DNA of 27,128 nt from JBHHYS01 sp046757645 (GTDB taxonomy: Bacteria > Acidobacteriota > Terriglobia > Acidiferrales > 2-02-FULL-67-57): assembly GCA_046757645.1 (NCBI GenBank), contig JBHHYS010000032.1:1-27128 (forward strand), in the 5' to 3' direction. The notes beneath the pieces are model-generated. The model was not told the origin of the DNA and searched no databases. It worked only from the letters and a program-made list of their open reading frames with translations. Both the position numbers and the translations under genes were made by a program. Below are positions 7,034 to 14,698 of the stretch, one piece after another; positions within the stretch are counted from its first letter, which is position 1, and each line of letters begins with the position of its first letter.

Positions 7034-7193
7034 CGGGGTGCTGAAAAAGTGGTTCCAGCCGTCTTGCTGAGGAGCCGCAGGCGACAAAGAATCTGCCAAC
7101 CTGTTGAGTGGCTTCATACGAGAGATTCTTCGCCCCGCTGCCGCCGGCAGGCTCCGCTCAGAATGACACCTAGAATGTTTGTTCAGCACCCGG
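7034..7193. mobile_element. MITE-like 160-bp element with 12-bp terminal inverted repeats, flanked by CTAG
   Basis: CGGGGTGCTGAA (7034-7045) and TTCAGCACCCGG (7182-7193) are inverted repeats matching at 11 of 12 positions. CTAG flanks both sides (7030-7033 and 7194-7197) and could be a 4-bp target duplication; because CTAG is itself a palindrome it may instead extend the inverted repeats to 15 of 16. The interior (about 7064-7094 against 7122-7162) is a second, imperfect inverted repeat with the dispersed core GAGCGGAGC/GAAGAATCT. There is no transposase. It sits directly after the Rieske stop. Confidence 0.65.
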
Positions 7194-7242
7194 CTAGGGA
7201 TCGAAATCCCCGCGGGAAAATCCTCCCGGAAAGGGACCAGCC

Positions 7243-7590
7243 ATGCTGCCGCAATTCATGCAATTGGTAGAAGAAGCCAGAAAAGAGATCAAAGAAATCA
7301 GCATCGCCGACCTGAAGCGAATGCTCGCAGAGCCGGAGACCTTCCTGCTCATCGATGTCCGCGAGCCCGAGGAAGTCCTCCGGGGCAAGATTGGCGACGC
7401 CCTCCCCATCCCCCGGGGGGTGCTGGAGCTGCAAATCGATCGGGTGGCAGAGAACTTCGAGAGCCCGCTGGTGCTCTACTGCGGGGGCGGCAACCGCTCC
7501 GCCTTGGCCGCGCAGATGCTGAAGAAGATGGGCTTCACCAAGGTCGCCTCCCTGGCCGGCGGCTGGAAAGCCTGGTGCGAGCAGGCCTGA
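7243..7590 (+). CDS. Rhodanese-domain protein
   Basis: This is a 115-aa single rhodanese domain (core about 18-113). The signatures are LLIDVREPEEV (about 35-45), the active-site loop C80-GGGNR85-S, and the C-terminal GGWKAW. C80 would carry a persulfide during sulfur transfer. The N-terminal 20 residues form a charged helix (MQLVEEARKEIKEI). AAAGGGA lies ahead of the ATG. It is cytoplasmic, with no signal peptide. Position after ferredoxin and Rieske genes suggests a role in sulfur supply or Fe-S metabolism, but the intervening 160-bp element may have separated it from that transcript. No promoter of its own is clear. Confidence 0.88.
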   Translation: MLPQFMQLVEEARKEIKEISIADLKRMLAEPETFLLIDVREPEEVLRGKIGDALPIPRGVLELQIDRVAENFESPLVLYCGGGNRSALAAQMLKKMGFTKVASLAGGWKAWCEQA

Positions 7591-7657
7591 ACGCAGCGCC
7601 GCCACCCGCTGGCCGGTCTTCCTTGATTGAACACCCGGGTTGCCAACTGCCCCCCGC

Positions 7658-8122
7658 TCAAGGGCGGGTGCGTTCGCGGAGCAGATGACGCAGCTCCGCC
7701 ATGAATTCCTTCACGTCTTTGAAGTCAAGGTAGACGGAAGCGAAGCGCACGTAGGCCACTTTGTCCAGCTTGCGCAAGCGGTTCATAATCAGCTCGCCGA
7801 TTTCGCTCGAGCGCCGCTCGCGATTGGGGGCATCGGCGACAAAGGTCTCCACCTCGTCCACCGTGGCTTCCAGCTTCGCCATGGCCACGGGACGTTTCTC
7901 GCAAGCGCGCAGCAGCCCCCCCAACACCTTCCCCCGCTCGAAGCGCTCCCGGCGACCGTCCTTCTTGATCACCATATAGGGGATTTCGTCAATGCGCTCG
8001 TAGGTGGTGAAGCGCCGGCCGCACCCCAGGCACTCGCGGCGCCGTCGGACGGCGTCGCCCACCCGCGCCTCGCGCGAGTCCACCACCTTGTCTTCGAGAT
8101 GGCCGCAGAAGGGGCACTTCAT
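7658..8122 (-). CDS. nrdR: Transcriptional repressor NrdR
   Basis: The minus-strand ATG at 8122 gives a 154-aa protein beginning MKCPFCG, the nearly invariant NrdR start; a GTG at 8149 would add nine unconserved residues. An N-terminal zinc ribbon (C3, C6, C31, C34, then RRFTTYER) precedes an ATP-cone domain (VIKKDGRRERF from about residue 51). NrdR senses ATP/dATP and represses ribonucleotide reductase genes by binding NrdR boxes. No reductase gene is in the window. The length is typical. It ends convergently with the rhodanese gene with no clear terminator between them. There is no strong Shine-Dalgarno sequence before the ATG. Confidence 0.95.
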   Translation of the reverse strand: MKCPFCGHLEDKVVDSREARVGDAVRRRRECLGCGRRFTTYERIDEIPYMVIKKDGRRERFERGKVLGGLLRACEKRPVAMAKLEATVDEVETFVADAPNRERRSSEIGELIMNRLRKLDKVAYVRFASVYLDFKDVKEFMAELRHLLRERTRP

Positions 8123-8290
8123 CGCGCCCCGCACCCGCAAAACCCACACTGATGGGCCGATCCACGCATGCTTCCACCTCGCGCCGCCCTCAGGCTAATA
8201 CGAAGCGCCCGCCGGAGCAAGTTTTCCCGCCGCCGGTTGCCCCCGGTGGCCGGGAGCGGCTAAGATACCGCCCGGGATGGGGCAATCCAG

Positions 8291-8316
8291 GGAACTTTTC
8301 GGCACCCGACTCCGTT
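8291..8316 (+). promoter_or_regulatory. ECF-type promoter candidate upstream of the sigma factor
   Basis: GGAAC (8291-8295) and CGTT (8313-8316) are spaced by 17 nt, the arrangement used by many ECF sigma factors for autoregulation. A housekeeping-like TAACAT lies at 8321-8326 but has no good -35 box. Transcription would begin about 30 nt before the sigma gene start. Confidence 0.45.
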
Positions 8317-8356
8317 CCTCTAACATAGGGCGGCCGAGGAAGCAGGAGCCCGCGAG

Positions 8357-8944
8357 GTGGAGGATGCGCAGCTGGTCCGGAAATGCCTGGCCGGCGATAC
8401 TGCCGCCTGGGAGAGCGTCGTTCGCATCTATACCCGGCGCATCTACAACCTCTGCTACCGCTTCACCGCCCATCGGCAAGAAGCCGAAGACTTGACCCAG
8501 GAGGTTTTTCTCCGCGTGTTTCGGGCGCTTGAAAGCTACGACCCGGTCCAGGGCCCCTTGGGGGTCTGGCTGCACCGGGTGGCGCGCAACCTGCTGATTG
8601 ACTACTACCGCGCCACCCGCCAGCAGCGCTTGGCCGTTTCGCTGGAAGACGAGCTGCCCCGCCTGGAACAAAAGGAGGCGGGCGCGCCCCGGCCCGACCA
8701 CGCATTCACCCGGAGCGAACTGAGCGCCACCGTGCAGCAGGGCTTGGCCCGGCTCTCCCCCGAGCTCCGCGAAGCCGTCATCCTCCGCGACCTCCAGGGC
8801 CTCGACTACCGCGAAATCAGCCAGGTGCTCGATATCCCCGAGGGCACCGTGAAGTCGCGCATCAGCCGGGGCCGGGCCGAGTTGGGGAAAATCTTGAGGC
8901 GCCATCCAGGGTTTCAAATCCCAAGAGGTGTGGCTGCGCCATGA
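8357..8944 (+). CDS. ECF (sigma-70 family, group 4) RNA polymerase sigma factor
   Basis: The product is 195 aa from GTG 8357, with AGGAG at 8343-8347. Region 2 is clear (YTRRIYNLCYRFTAHRQEAEDLTQEVFLRVFRALE, about 24-58, with DLTQEVF the core-binding signature). Region 4 is at about 126-178 (LSPELREAVILRDLQGLDY and the helix-turn-helix IPEGTVKSRISRGR). The linker between them is short, as in ECF factors. The stop overlaps the anti-sigma start (ATGA), the usual arrangement for a sigma held inactive by its co-translated partner. A GGAAC-N17-CGTT motif upstream suggests autoregulation. The downstream genes suggest an envelope-stress regulon. Confidence 0.93.
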   Translation: MEDAQLVRKCLAGDTAAWESVVRIYTRRIYNLCYRFTAHRQEAEDLTQEVFLRVFRALESYDPVQGPLGVWLHRVARNLLIDYYRATRQQRLAVSLEDELPRLEQKEAGAPRPDHAFTRSELSATVQQGLARLSPELREAVILRDLQGLDYREISQVLDIPEGTVKSRISRGRAELGKILRRHPGFQIPRGVAAP

Positions 8945-9594
8945 AGTGGCACTGCGCACAAGTCGACCTCCGCTTGGACGACTACCTGGAAGGGCGTCTC
9001 CGCAGCGAGGAGCTGGCCGCAGCAGAGGCGCACGTCCGCGCCTGCCCCCGCTGCGCCGAGTGGCTGGACGCCCGCCGCGCTACCCTTTGGCTGCGCCAGA
9101 TGGAACGGCTGGAAAGCCCGCCCGGTTTGGAGACCCGTATTCTCGCCCAGACCGTGGCCCCACCCCCGCGGGAAAGCCTCTGGGCGGTGCTTGACCGCGG
9201 CTGGCGGACCTTCCTGCAGCCCCGCTTCGCCCTGGGGCTGGGCGCGGCCCTGTTCTCGGCGATGCTGGTGCTGAACGCTTTGGACGTCTCCTTCACTGAC
9301 ATCCGCCCCGCCGACCTGAACCCGGCCAACATCTACCGGGCGCTCGACCGCAAGGCCAACCTGGCCTACGCCCGTGGGGTGCGCTTCATCAACGATTTGC
9401 GACTGGTCTATGAGATCCGTTCGCGCCTGGAGGAGCTGGAGCCGGAAGCCGAGCCGCCCGCCTCCTCGCCCCCACCCCCTTCGAGTCAACCCGCCCCGCC
9501 GAATGAGAAGAAACCAGAAAAGCTCTCCGACGGGGCGCAGGCTTACTGGTTGCTCGCCTACCCTAACCTTGGAGTGCTGGGAGAGCTGCGATGA
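8941..9594 (+). CDS. Membrane anti-sigma factor with zinc finger (zf-HC2)
   Basis: This 217-aa protein overlaps the sigma gene by ATGA. Its N-terminus holds a zinc-binding anti-sigma pattern: C5, then H31-x3-C35-x2-C38. One transmembrane helix follows (about 96-115, LGLGAALFSAMLVLNAL). The remaining about 100 residues should face the periplasm and end in an acidic, Pro/Ser-rich linker (EPEAEPPASSPPPP). Zinc-finger anti-sigmas hold the sigma factor at the membrane and release it on stress, by oxidation of the finger or by proteolysis; which applies here cannot be read. A further ATGA overlap joins it to the B-box protein. Confidence 0.85.
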   Translation: MKWHCAQVDLRLDDYLEGRLRSEELAAAEAHVRACPRCAEWLDARRATLWLRQMERLESPPGLETRILAQTVAPPPRESLWAVLDRGWRTFLQPRFALGLGAALFSAMLVLNALDVSFTDIRPADLNPANIYRALDRKANLAYARGVRFINDLRLVYEIRSRLEELEPEAEPPASSPPPPSSQPAPPNEKKPEKLSDGAQAYWLLAYPNLGVLGELR

Positions 9595-10223
9595 AGTGTT
9601 TGAAACATCCTGAAACCGACGCTGTCGGCTACTGCCGCCAGTGCGGCAAGGCGCTCTGTACCGAGTGCCGCCGCGAGATCCGCAGCGTCCTCTACTGCGA
9701 AGACTGCCTGGCCAGCACCGTGCTGCCGGGCGGCGGCCAACCCGCCGCCCCCGGAGCCCCCAACCCCGGCGTAGCCTTGGTTCTCGGCTTCATTCCCGGG
9801 GTGGGCGCCGTCTACAACGGCGAGTATGCCAAGGCGCTGATCTACATCCTCATCTTCGGCGGCTTCATTAGCGTGCTCAGCTCGGGTGCGGTGGGCGGCG
9901 CCGAGCCCCTGGTGGGACTGCTGCTAACCGCCTTCATCATCTATATGCCCATCGAAGCCTACCAGACCGCCAAGCGCCGCGCCGCCGGCCTGGCGCCCGC
10001 CGCCGGTGGCTGGGAGGCGCTGGGGTTTGGCCAGCCTGGCGGCGGCAAGGGCACCCCCATCGGCCCGCTGCTCCTCATCCTGCTCGGCACCGTTTTTCTC
10101 TTCAACACACTGGACATCTTCCATTTCTACTGGTTCCGGTACATGTGGCGTTTCTGGCCGCTGATCTTGATCGCATTGGGAGCCTGGTTGCTATGGAAAC
10201 GCGCCGCTCGCCCAACTCAATGA
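9591..10223 (+). CDS. B-box zinc finger / multi-pass membrane protein
   Basis: The 210-aa protein starts with a Cys/His-rich domain (C3, H6, C15, C18, C23, C26, C36, C39) of B-box zinc finger type. A Pro/Gly linker and hydrophobic segments follow: about 60-76 (LVLGFIPGVGAVYNGEYAKAL, a TM2-like motif), 80-100, 104-122 and two more (about 160-178 and 187-203). The last pair resembles the LiaI/LiaF-type transmembrane module (GPLLLILLGTVFLFNTL... FWPLILIALGAWLLW). The cytosolic finger with membrane part suggests a sensor or scaffold for the stress system; this is inference. Its start overlaps the anti-sigma stop. Confidence 0.8.
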   Translation: MKCLKHPETDAVGYCRQCGKALCTECRREIRSVLYCEDCLASTVLPGGGQPAAPGAPNPGVALVLGFIPGVGAVYNGEYAKALIYILIFGGFISVLSSGAVGGAEPLVGLLLTAFIIYMPIEAYQTAKRRAAGLAPAAGGWEALGFGQPGGGKGTPIGPLLLILLGTVFLFNTLDIFHFYWFRYMWRFWPLILIALGAWLLWKRAARPTQ

Positions 10224-10242
10224 GGCCGAGAGGAGGGGTGCA

Positions 10243-10476
10243 ATGCCTGATATCAATCCTCTACTGATTCCGATCGCGGGCATCGTCTTTGGATGCCTCG
10301 CCATTATGGTTGTCGCCGTAGCGATTGCCATTGCCATCGTTCGCCGCGAGCAGATTCGCCAGGACACCCGCTTGCGCGAACTCAACTACGAACAGCGTCT
10401 GCGCGAATTGCAACTCCAGCTTCAGCAGGTCCGCGCGGGCCTGTCCGGCTCGGGCCAGGCACCCGCGAAGACATGA
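10243..10476 (+). CDS. Small single-pass membrane protein with coiled-coil tail
   Basis: I do not recognise a named family. The 77-aa product has one strong transmembrane helix (about 8-33, with runs of Ala/Ile/Val) and a charged helical tail (RREQIRQDTRLRELNYEQRL) with heptad-like spacing, followed by a Gly/Ser end. AGGAGG lies just upstream of the ATG. The layout resembles small envelope-stress membrane proteins such as PspB, but sequence identity with PspB is not claimed. It lies between the B-box and LiaI-like genes in the same operon. Confidence 0.75.
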   Translation: MPDINPLLIPIAGIVFGCLAIMVVAVAIAIAIVRREQIRQDTRLRELNYEQRLRELQLQLQQVRAGLSGSGQAPAKT

Positions 10477-10486
10477 GAAGAATCCA

Positions 10487-10747
10487 ATGAGCGAAGGACC
10501 AACGCCCAGCCCGACCCAGCCGCCGGCGCCCTACCGCTACCAGGGCAGAGGCTTCTGCGGCTGTGCTCGCTGCCGCTGCCGCGGCCTGATGGGGCCGGTC
10601 ATTCTCATCGCCGTCGGCGTGTTGTTTCTGCTGCCGCAGTTCGTGCCCGGGCTCCATTTTTGGGAGCTGTGGCCGATCCTGCTCATCGTCATCGGGGTGG
10701 TGAAGCTGCTCGAATTCACCGCCTCCACCGAGGGACACCAAGGGTAG
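10487..10747 (+). CDS. LiaI/LiaF-type (DUF5668-like) small membrane protein
   Basis: The reading frame is open from further upstream, but ATG 10487 is 10 nt after the preceding stop and gives a sensible 86-aa product. It has a Pro-rich N-terminus, a Cys cluster (GFCGCARCRCRG, about 23-34) just before the membrane, and two short hydrophobic helices (PVILIAVGVLFLLPQF and ELWPILLIVIGVVKLL). The pair with the LWPILLI motif is the DUF5668 / LiaF transmembrane module. Four Cys in eight positions next to the membrane may bind metal or respond to redox state; this is a guess. The ribosome binding site is weak (AGAAG). Confidence 0.78.
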   Translation: MSEGPTPSPTQPPAPYRYQGRGFCGCARCRCRGLMGPVILIAVGVLFLLPQFVPGLHFWELWPILLIVIGVVKLLEFTASTEGHQG

Positions 10748-10760
10748 GAGAGCTTGAGCG

Positions 10761-12161
10761 ATGGCTAATGGGACCGTCTATCGCCGGGGCTCGATCTTAG
10801 GGGCGCTGCTGCTCATCGCCATCGGCGCGCTGTTTCTCTACGCCAACCTCCGGCCGGAGTTCAGCCTCTGGCCCCTCCTGGCTCGTTACTGGCCGGTATT
10901 GATCATCTTGTGGGGCTTGAGCAAGCTGCTGAACTACTTGATGCTCCGCGGCCGCCCGGAAGCGGCGGCGGCCGCCCGGCTCACCGGCGGGGACGTCGTC
11001 GGCCTCATCTTCTGGAGCCTCATCGGCTGGTGTGTCTCTCAAAGAGTCCAGCACGGCTGGTGGCGGGGCGGGGCCATCGTCATTGACGATCACGAGTTGG
11101 GCTGCCTCCTGGGCAACACCTATGAGTTCTCCGATGAGCTTGAACAGAGCCTCACCCCACCCACCACGCTCACCCTGAACAACCTGCGGGGAACCCTCAC
11201 CCTCACCACCGGCGCCGACGACCAGATTCGTCTGGTCGCCCGCAAAACCGTCTGTGCCACCTCGGACACGGAAGCTCAGCGGCTGGCGGCGGCCTTTGAG
11301 CCGGTCCTGGAAAGCCGCGCCGGCGGCACCGAGTTCCGCTGGGAAACTCCCTCGGGCTCCACCGGCTTCCTCCGGGCCGACGTTGACATGCAGGTGCCGC
11401 AAGCCGTGAACCTCAAGCTGTCGAACCGCAAGGGTGATCTCCGCGTCAGCGGCGTGCAAGGCAACGTCAGCATGACGGTGAGGGACGGCGACGCCGTGGC
11501 GGAGAGCATTGGCGGCGGCGTCAGCGTTGAGATTCGCGGCGGCTCGGTTCGCATCGTGGACGTTCGCGGCAGCGTCCGCGTCGACGGCCGCGGCCGCGAA
11601 ATCCAAATCCGCAATACCGCCGGCGCCAGCGTGGAGGGGCGATTCGGGGGGCCCATCCATTTTGCCGCCATCGCCGGCCCGGCCCGCTTCGTCTCTCGCA
11701 GAACCACCTTCAGCGCCGCCCGGATTGACGGGGAGATGACGATGGACAGGGATGAGTTCACCCTGCGGCGCGTCCCCGGCGAGGTCACCTTGCTCACCAA
11801 AGACTACGAGATCGAAGTGGAGGAGATCGGCGGCCCGCTCCGCATCGAGAACCGCAACGGCCCGGTTCTGGTGCGCGCCCCCACGCCGCCTACCCAACCC
11901 ATCGAGGTGGAAACCCGCCGCGGGAGTATTGAACTTCTTCTTCCCGCCAATAGCGGCTTCCAAATCGATGCCACCGCGCGCCGAGGCGAGATAGAATCCG
12001 ACTTCATCGCTCCCGGCCTCATCCTGCACCGGGAAGACGACCGCAGCCAGGTCTTGAACGGCACCTACGGCAAGAGCCGCACTTCGATCCGGCTTTCGAC
12101 GACCTACGGCACCATCTACCTGCGCCGCCGGGGCTCGCCCACCCCCACGACCAGCTTCTAG
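10761..12161 (+). CDS. LiaF-like membrane module fused to DUF4097 beta-repeat domain
   Basis: The 466-aa protein starts with the same two-helix module as the previous gene (LGALLLIAIGALFLYANL and WPVLIILWGLSKLL, about 13-60). A third hydrophobic stretch (about 79-91) and a linker come next, then a long beta-rich domain (about 130-455). That domain has repeated short strands typical of DUF4097, for example VNLKLSNRKGDLRVSGVQGNV, VEIRGGSVRIVDVRGSVRVDG and IEVETRRGSIELLLP. DUF4097 proteins form beta-solenoid-like structures, often beside sigma/anti-sigma or LiaFSR-type stress systems. It is likely the terminal effector or sensor of this operon. It starts 13 nt after the preceding stop; AGGAG lies at 10747-10751. 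Confidence 0.85.
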   Translation: MANGTVYRRGSILGALLLIAIGALFLYANLRPEFSLWPLLARYWPVLIILWGLSKLLNYLMLRGRPEAAAAARLTGGDVVGLIFWSLIGWCVSQRVQHGWWRGGAIVIDDHELGCLLGNTYEFSDELEQSLTPPTTLTLNNLRGTLTLTTGADDQIRLVARKTVCATSDTEAQRLAAAFEPVLESRAGGTEFRWETPSGSTGFLRADVDMQVPQAVNLKLSNRKGDLRVSGVQGNVSMTVRDGDAVAESIGGGVSVEIRGGSVRIVDVRGSVRVDGRGREIQIRNTAGASVEGRFGGPIHFAAIAGPARFVSRRTTFSAARIDGEMTMDRDEFTLRRVPGEVTLLTKDYEIEVEEIGGPLRIENRNGPVLVRAPTPPTQPIEVETRRGSIELLLPANSGFQIDATARRGEIESDFIAPGLILHREDDRSQVLNGTYGKSRTSIRLSTTYGTIYLRRRGSPTPTTSF

Positions 12162-12246
12162 GCTCGCCGCGGTTCCACCCCGGTCGCCCAAAACCCCAGC
12201 GGAGCGCTTCTCAACTCCAGCGTTCCCAAGATTTTTCCGATTCTTC

Positions 12247-12276
12247 TTGACACGCCTGCAAAACCTTCCCTAAAAT
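12247..12276 (+). promoter_or_regulatory. Sigma-70-type promoter of the PilZ/coiled-coil gene
   Basis: TTGACA (12247-12252) and TAAAAT (12271-12276) are separated by 18 nt. Transcription near 12283 places the in-frame TTG at 12281 outside the transcript, so the TTG at 12317 is the better start. Confidence 0.6.
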
Positions 12277-12316
12277 ATCTTTGCCTTCCCACCGACTAGG
12301 CTGGCTACAGGGACCG

Positions 12317-14665
12317 TTGGAAACCACGCGGAGTACTCAATTTCGATTGCGCCGGCGCAGCCAGCGAATTCCCCTGGCTGTCCCCCTCCTAGTCTCTAGT
12401 CTGGACCCCAATGTTCAATTTGCGGAGCGCTGCGAAACCCTGGTTGTCAGCAGCCACGGTTGCTCCCTCCGGACTCCCCGGCCCCTCGAACCGGGTACCC
12501 AGCTGCGCCTGGACATCCTCCACAGCGACCGCACCACCACCGGTCATGTTGTCCGCTGCGAGCCGGTCGAGCCGGGCGGCAAGCTCTGGGAAATCGCGCT
12601 GGAACTCGACGAAGCCCAAAACTTCTGGGGCATTCAATTTCCCCCGGAAGACTGGTCCGCGACCGCCCGCGCCCGGGCCCGGAAGGAAGCCCCGGCTCGC
12701 CCGGCTCCAGCCCCGGCTCCGCCCGCCACCCCGGCACCTCGGCCTAGCGCGACGATTCCGACACCGCCGCGGCCGGCGACTCCCGCGGCGCCCCCCGCTC
12801 CCACCGCGCCGCGGACAGTGACTCCGACGACCCCGACCGCTCCGGCGCCGCCCCCCGCCGCCGCCCCGCCGCCCCGCGTTGACAAGCAGGCCAAACAGTT
12901 TGAAGTCGTCCTGCGGGAAAAGGCCAAAGCGATCGCGGCCGAGTTCGAGGACTCCTACCGGAAAAGCCTCGGCGACCTGCTCATGCGCCTGCGCGCCGAC
13001 CTAGAGGAGCGCGCCTCCAGCGATTGGGAACGCTGGCGCGGCCAGGCCCAACAAGGCTTGCAAGAAATCGCTCTCCAGATCCGCCAGCAGGTGGATCAAG
13101 AGTTGGAGCGCCGGCGCCAGGACGCCACCGACACCGAGGCAAAACGCGAAGAGATTCACAACCTGCGGCACGACGTGATGGCGCGGCTGGAGACCGCCGG
13201 GGAAATCTTCCAGCAAGCGGTCGCCAAAGAACGCGACCAATTGATTCACCACACCCGCGAAGGACTCCAGCAACTGATGGGTGAGGTGCGCCAGCAAATC
13301 AGCCGGGAACTCGAGCCCCGCCAGGCGGCCCAAGAGAGTTTCGAGGCGCAATTCGAAGAGTTGCGCCAAACCCGGGATTACATCGAGTCCCTGATCCGGC
13401 ACCTGCCCCAAACCGTGGACCAGCGGGTGCAGGAAGGCGTGGCCGGCACCCTTGAACATATTCAGACCCGCATGGAGCGGGAATTCGCCGCGCAGCGCGA
13501 AGCCCAGACAGCGCATCTCGATCAGCAATTGCGGCGGGATGCGGAACAGGCGGGCAGTGACCTGCGACAGAAACTGTTCGAGGACTTCGACCGCCACGAA
13601 CGCGAGTTTCTCGATGGCATCCGCGTCCGCCTGGAGGAGGCGCGCAGCCTCCAGGGCGGCCTTCGCGGGTATGCCAATCAGATGCGGACGGAACTGGCTG
13701 AACAGTCCGACCAATTGCTGGCCAGGCTGCGGACTCAACTGAAGGACGAGTTGACCCACCAGCGGGCGGAGTTGACCGCTCACCTCGAAGAGCGCAGCCA
13801 TCAACTCAACCAGCGGGCCGAATCCGTCCTGCGCCAGCTGGGCGAACAAACCTGGAATTCCCTGCGGGAACACTTGCGGGCTAACTTTGACGACCGCCAG
13901 CAACAGTTACAGCAGGCCTTGGAGACCGCCCAGGCGGAAAGCGCTCGTCTGAGCGCCCGGGCCGAAAAATTGGCCCACGAGCTGGATACCGGCCTGGAGG
14001 CCCGCTTGCAACAGGCGGTCACCGACACGGTGGCGCGCACCCGCGATGAGCTGGAGCGTGTGGCCGAGGCCTCCCGTGAAAAACAACTGGCGGAACTGCA
14101 AGCCCAACTGGACCGCTGCTTGACCCCGCTCGCCCATCGCGGCGAAGCCACCGCCAACGACCTGCGCCAACTGCTCGACTCACTCCAGGAAGAGCGTACT
14201 CGGCTGGAGAGCGACGCCACCGCGTTCCGGCGGGAAACGGAGCAGGCGCGGGCCTGGTTGGCTCAGGAAACCCAGCAGTTCCAGAAACTCGTCCACGACG
14301 CCCTGGTCGAGGCCAGCGGCCAGATCAAAGGCCGCATCCACCTGGCGATTGAAATGGCTCAAGAGCCCATGGAACGCCGCACCCGCGAAGCCTGCGCCCA
14401 GTTGGAGGAGATGGCGACCCGCCAGACGGAAGAGGTCAGGCAGCGGCAGGAAGAGGCCACCCAGCGTCTGCGTAGCTTGCAGACGGAGATGGAATTCTCG
14501 GTCGATACGCTGCTGAACACCCGGATGACAGAACTTCTGGAACAGTTGCAGCAACGGTCAGACGAGCTGATGCGGAAGTCAACCGCGCAACTGCAGACCA
14601 CACTCAACGAGGCGTTGGAGTCCGTCGCCCGGGTGTTGCAGGAAAAGTTTCGCTCCCTCTCCTAG
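12317..14665 (+). CDS. PilZ-like domain protein with Pro-rich linker and very long coiled coil
   Basis: No ATG lies near the N-terminus. TTG 12317, after CAGGGA, begins about 34 nt inside the predicted transcript and gives 782 aa. Residues about 10-105 resemble a PilZ domain: RRRSQR supplies the RxxxR motif, but the D/NxSxxG motif reads VVSSHG, without the acidic or amide residue. Cyclic-di-GMP binding is therefore uncertain. About 115-195 is almost only Pro, Ala and Thr. From about 200 to the end it is a nearly continuous helix rich in Gln, Glu, Arg and Ala with heptad character. There is no signal peptide or membrane helix, so it is expected in the cytoplasm, perhaps as a filament or scaffold. 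I do not recognise a named homologue. Confidence 0.78.
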   Translation: METTRSTQFRLRRRSQRIPLAVPLLVSSLDPNVQFAERCETLVVSSHGCSLRTPRPLEPGTQLRLDILHSDRTTTGHVVRCEPVEPGGKLWEIALELDEAQNFWGIQFPPEDWSATARARARKEAPARPAPAPAPPATPAPRPSATIPTPPRPATPAAPPAPTAPRTVTPTTPTAPAPPPAAAPPPRVDKQAKQFEVVLREKAKAIAAEFEDSYRKSLGDLLMRLRADLEERASSDWERWRGQAQQGLQEIALQIRQQVDQELERRRQDATDTEAKREEIHNLRHDVMARLETAGEIFQQAVAKERDQLIHHTREGLQQLMGEVRQQISRELEPRQAAQESFEAQFEELRQTRDYIESLIRHLPQTVDQRVQEGVAGTLEHIQTRMEREFAAQREAQTAHLDQQLRRDAEQAGSDLRQKLFEDFDRHEREFLDGIRVRLEEARSLQGGLRGYANQMRTELAEQSDQLLARLRTQLKDELTHQRAELTAHLEERSHQLNQRAESVLRQLGEQTWNSLREHLRANFDDRQQQLQQALETAQAESARLSARAEKLAHELDTGLEARLQQAVTDTVARTRDELERVAEASREKQLAELQAQLDRCLTPLAHRGEATANDLRQLLDSLQEERTRLESDATAFRRETEQARAWLAQETQQFQKLVHDALVEASGQIKGRIHLAIEMAQEPMERRTREACAQLEEMATRQTEEVRQRQEEATQRLRSLQTEMEFSVDTLLNTRMTELLEQLQQRSDELMRKSTAQLQTTLNEALESVARVLQEKFRSLS

Positions 14666-14698
14666 CCCGGGCTCGAGCGTTCTCCGCGTCCCTCTCCG

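Noticed and set aside
7049..7270. Small open frame across the MITE-like element
   Set aside because: It is entirely repeat-derived and overlaps the rhodanese start in another frame.
8319..8323. E. coli sigma-E-like -10 (TCTAA) paired with GGAACTT
   Set aside because: The spacer would be 21 nt, too long compared with 16-17 nt; the CGTT at 8313-8316 fits GGAAC better.
12281..12316. TTG 12281 as start of the PilZ-like protein
   Set aside because: It falls at or before the predicted transcription start, and the added 12 residues do not belong to a PilZ fold.
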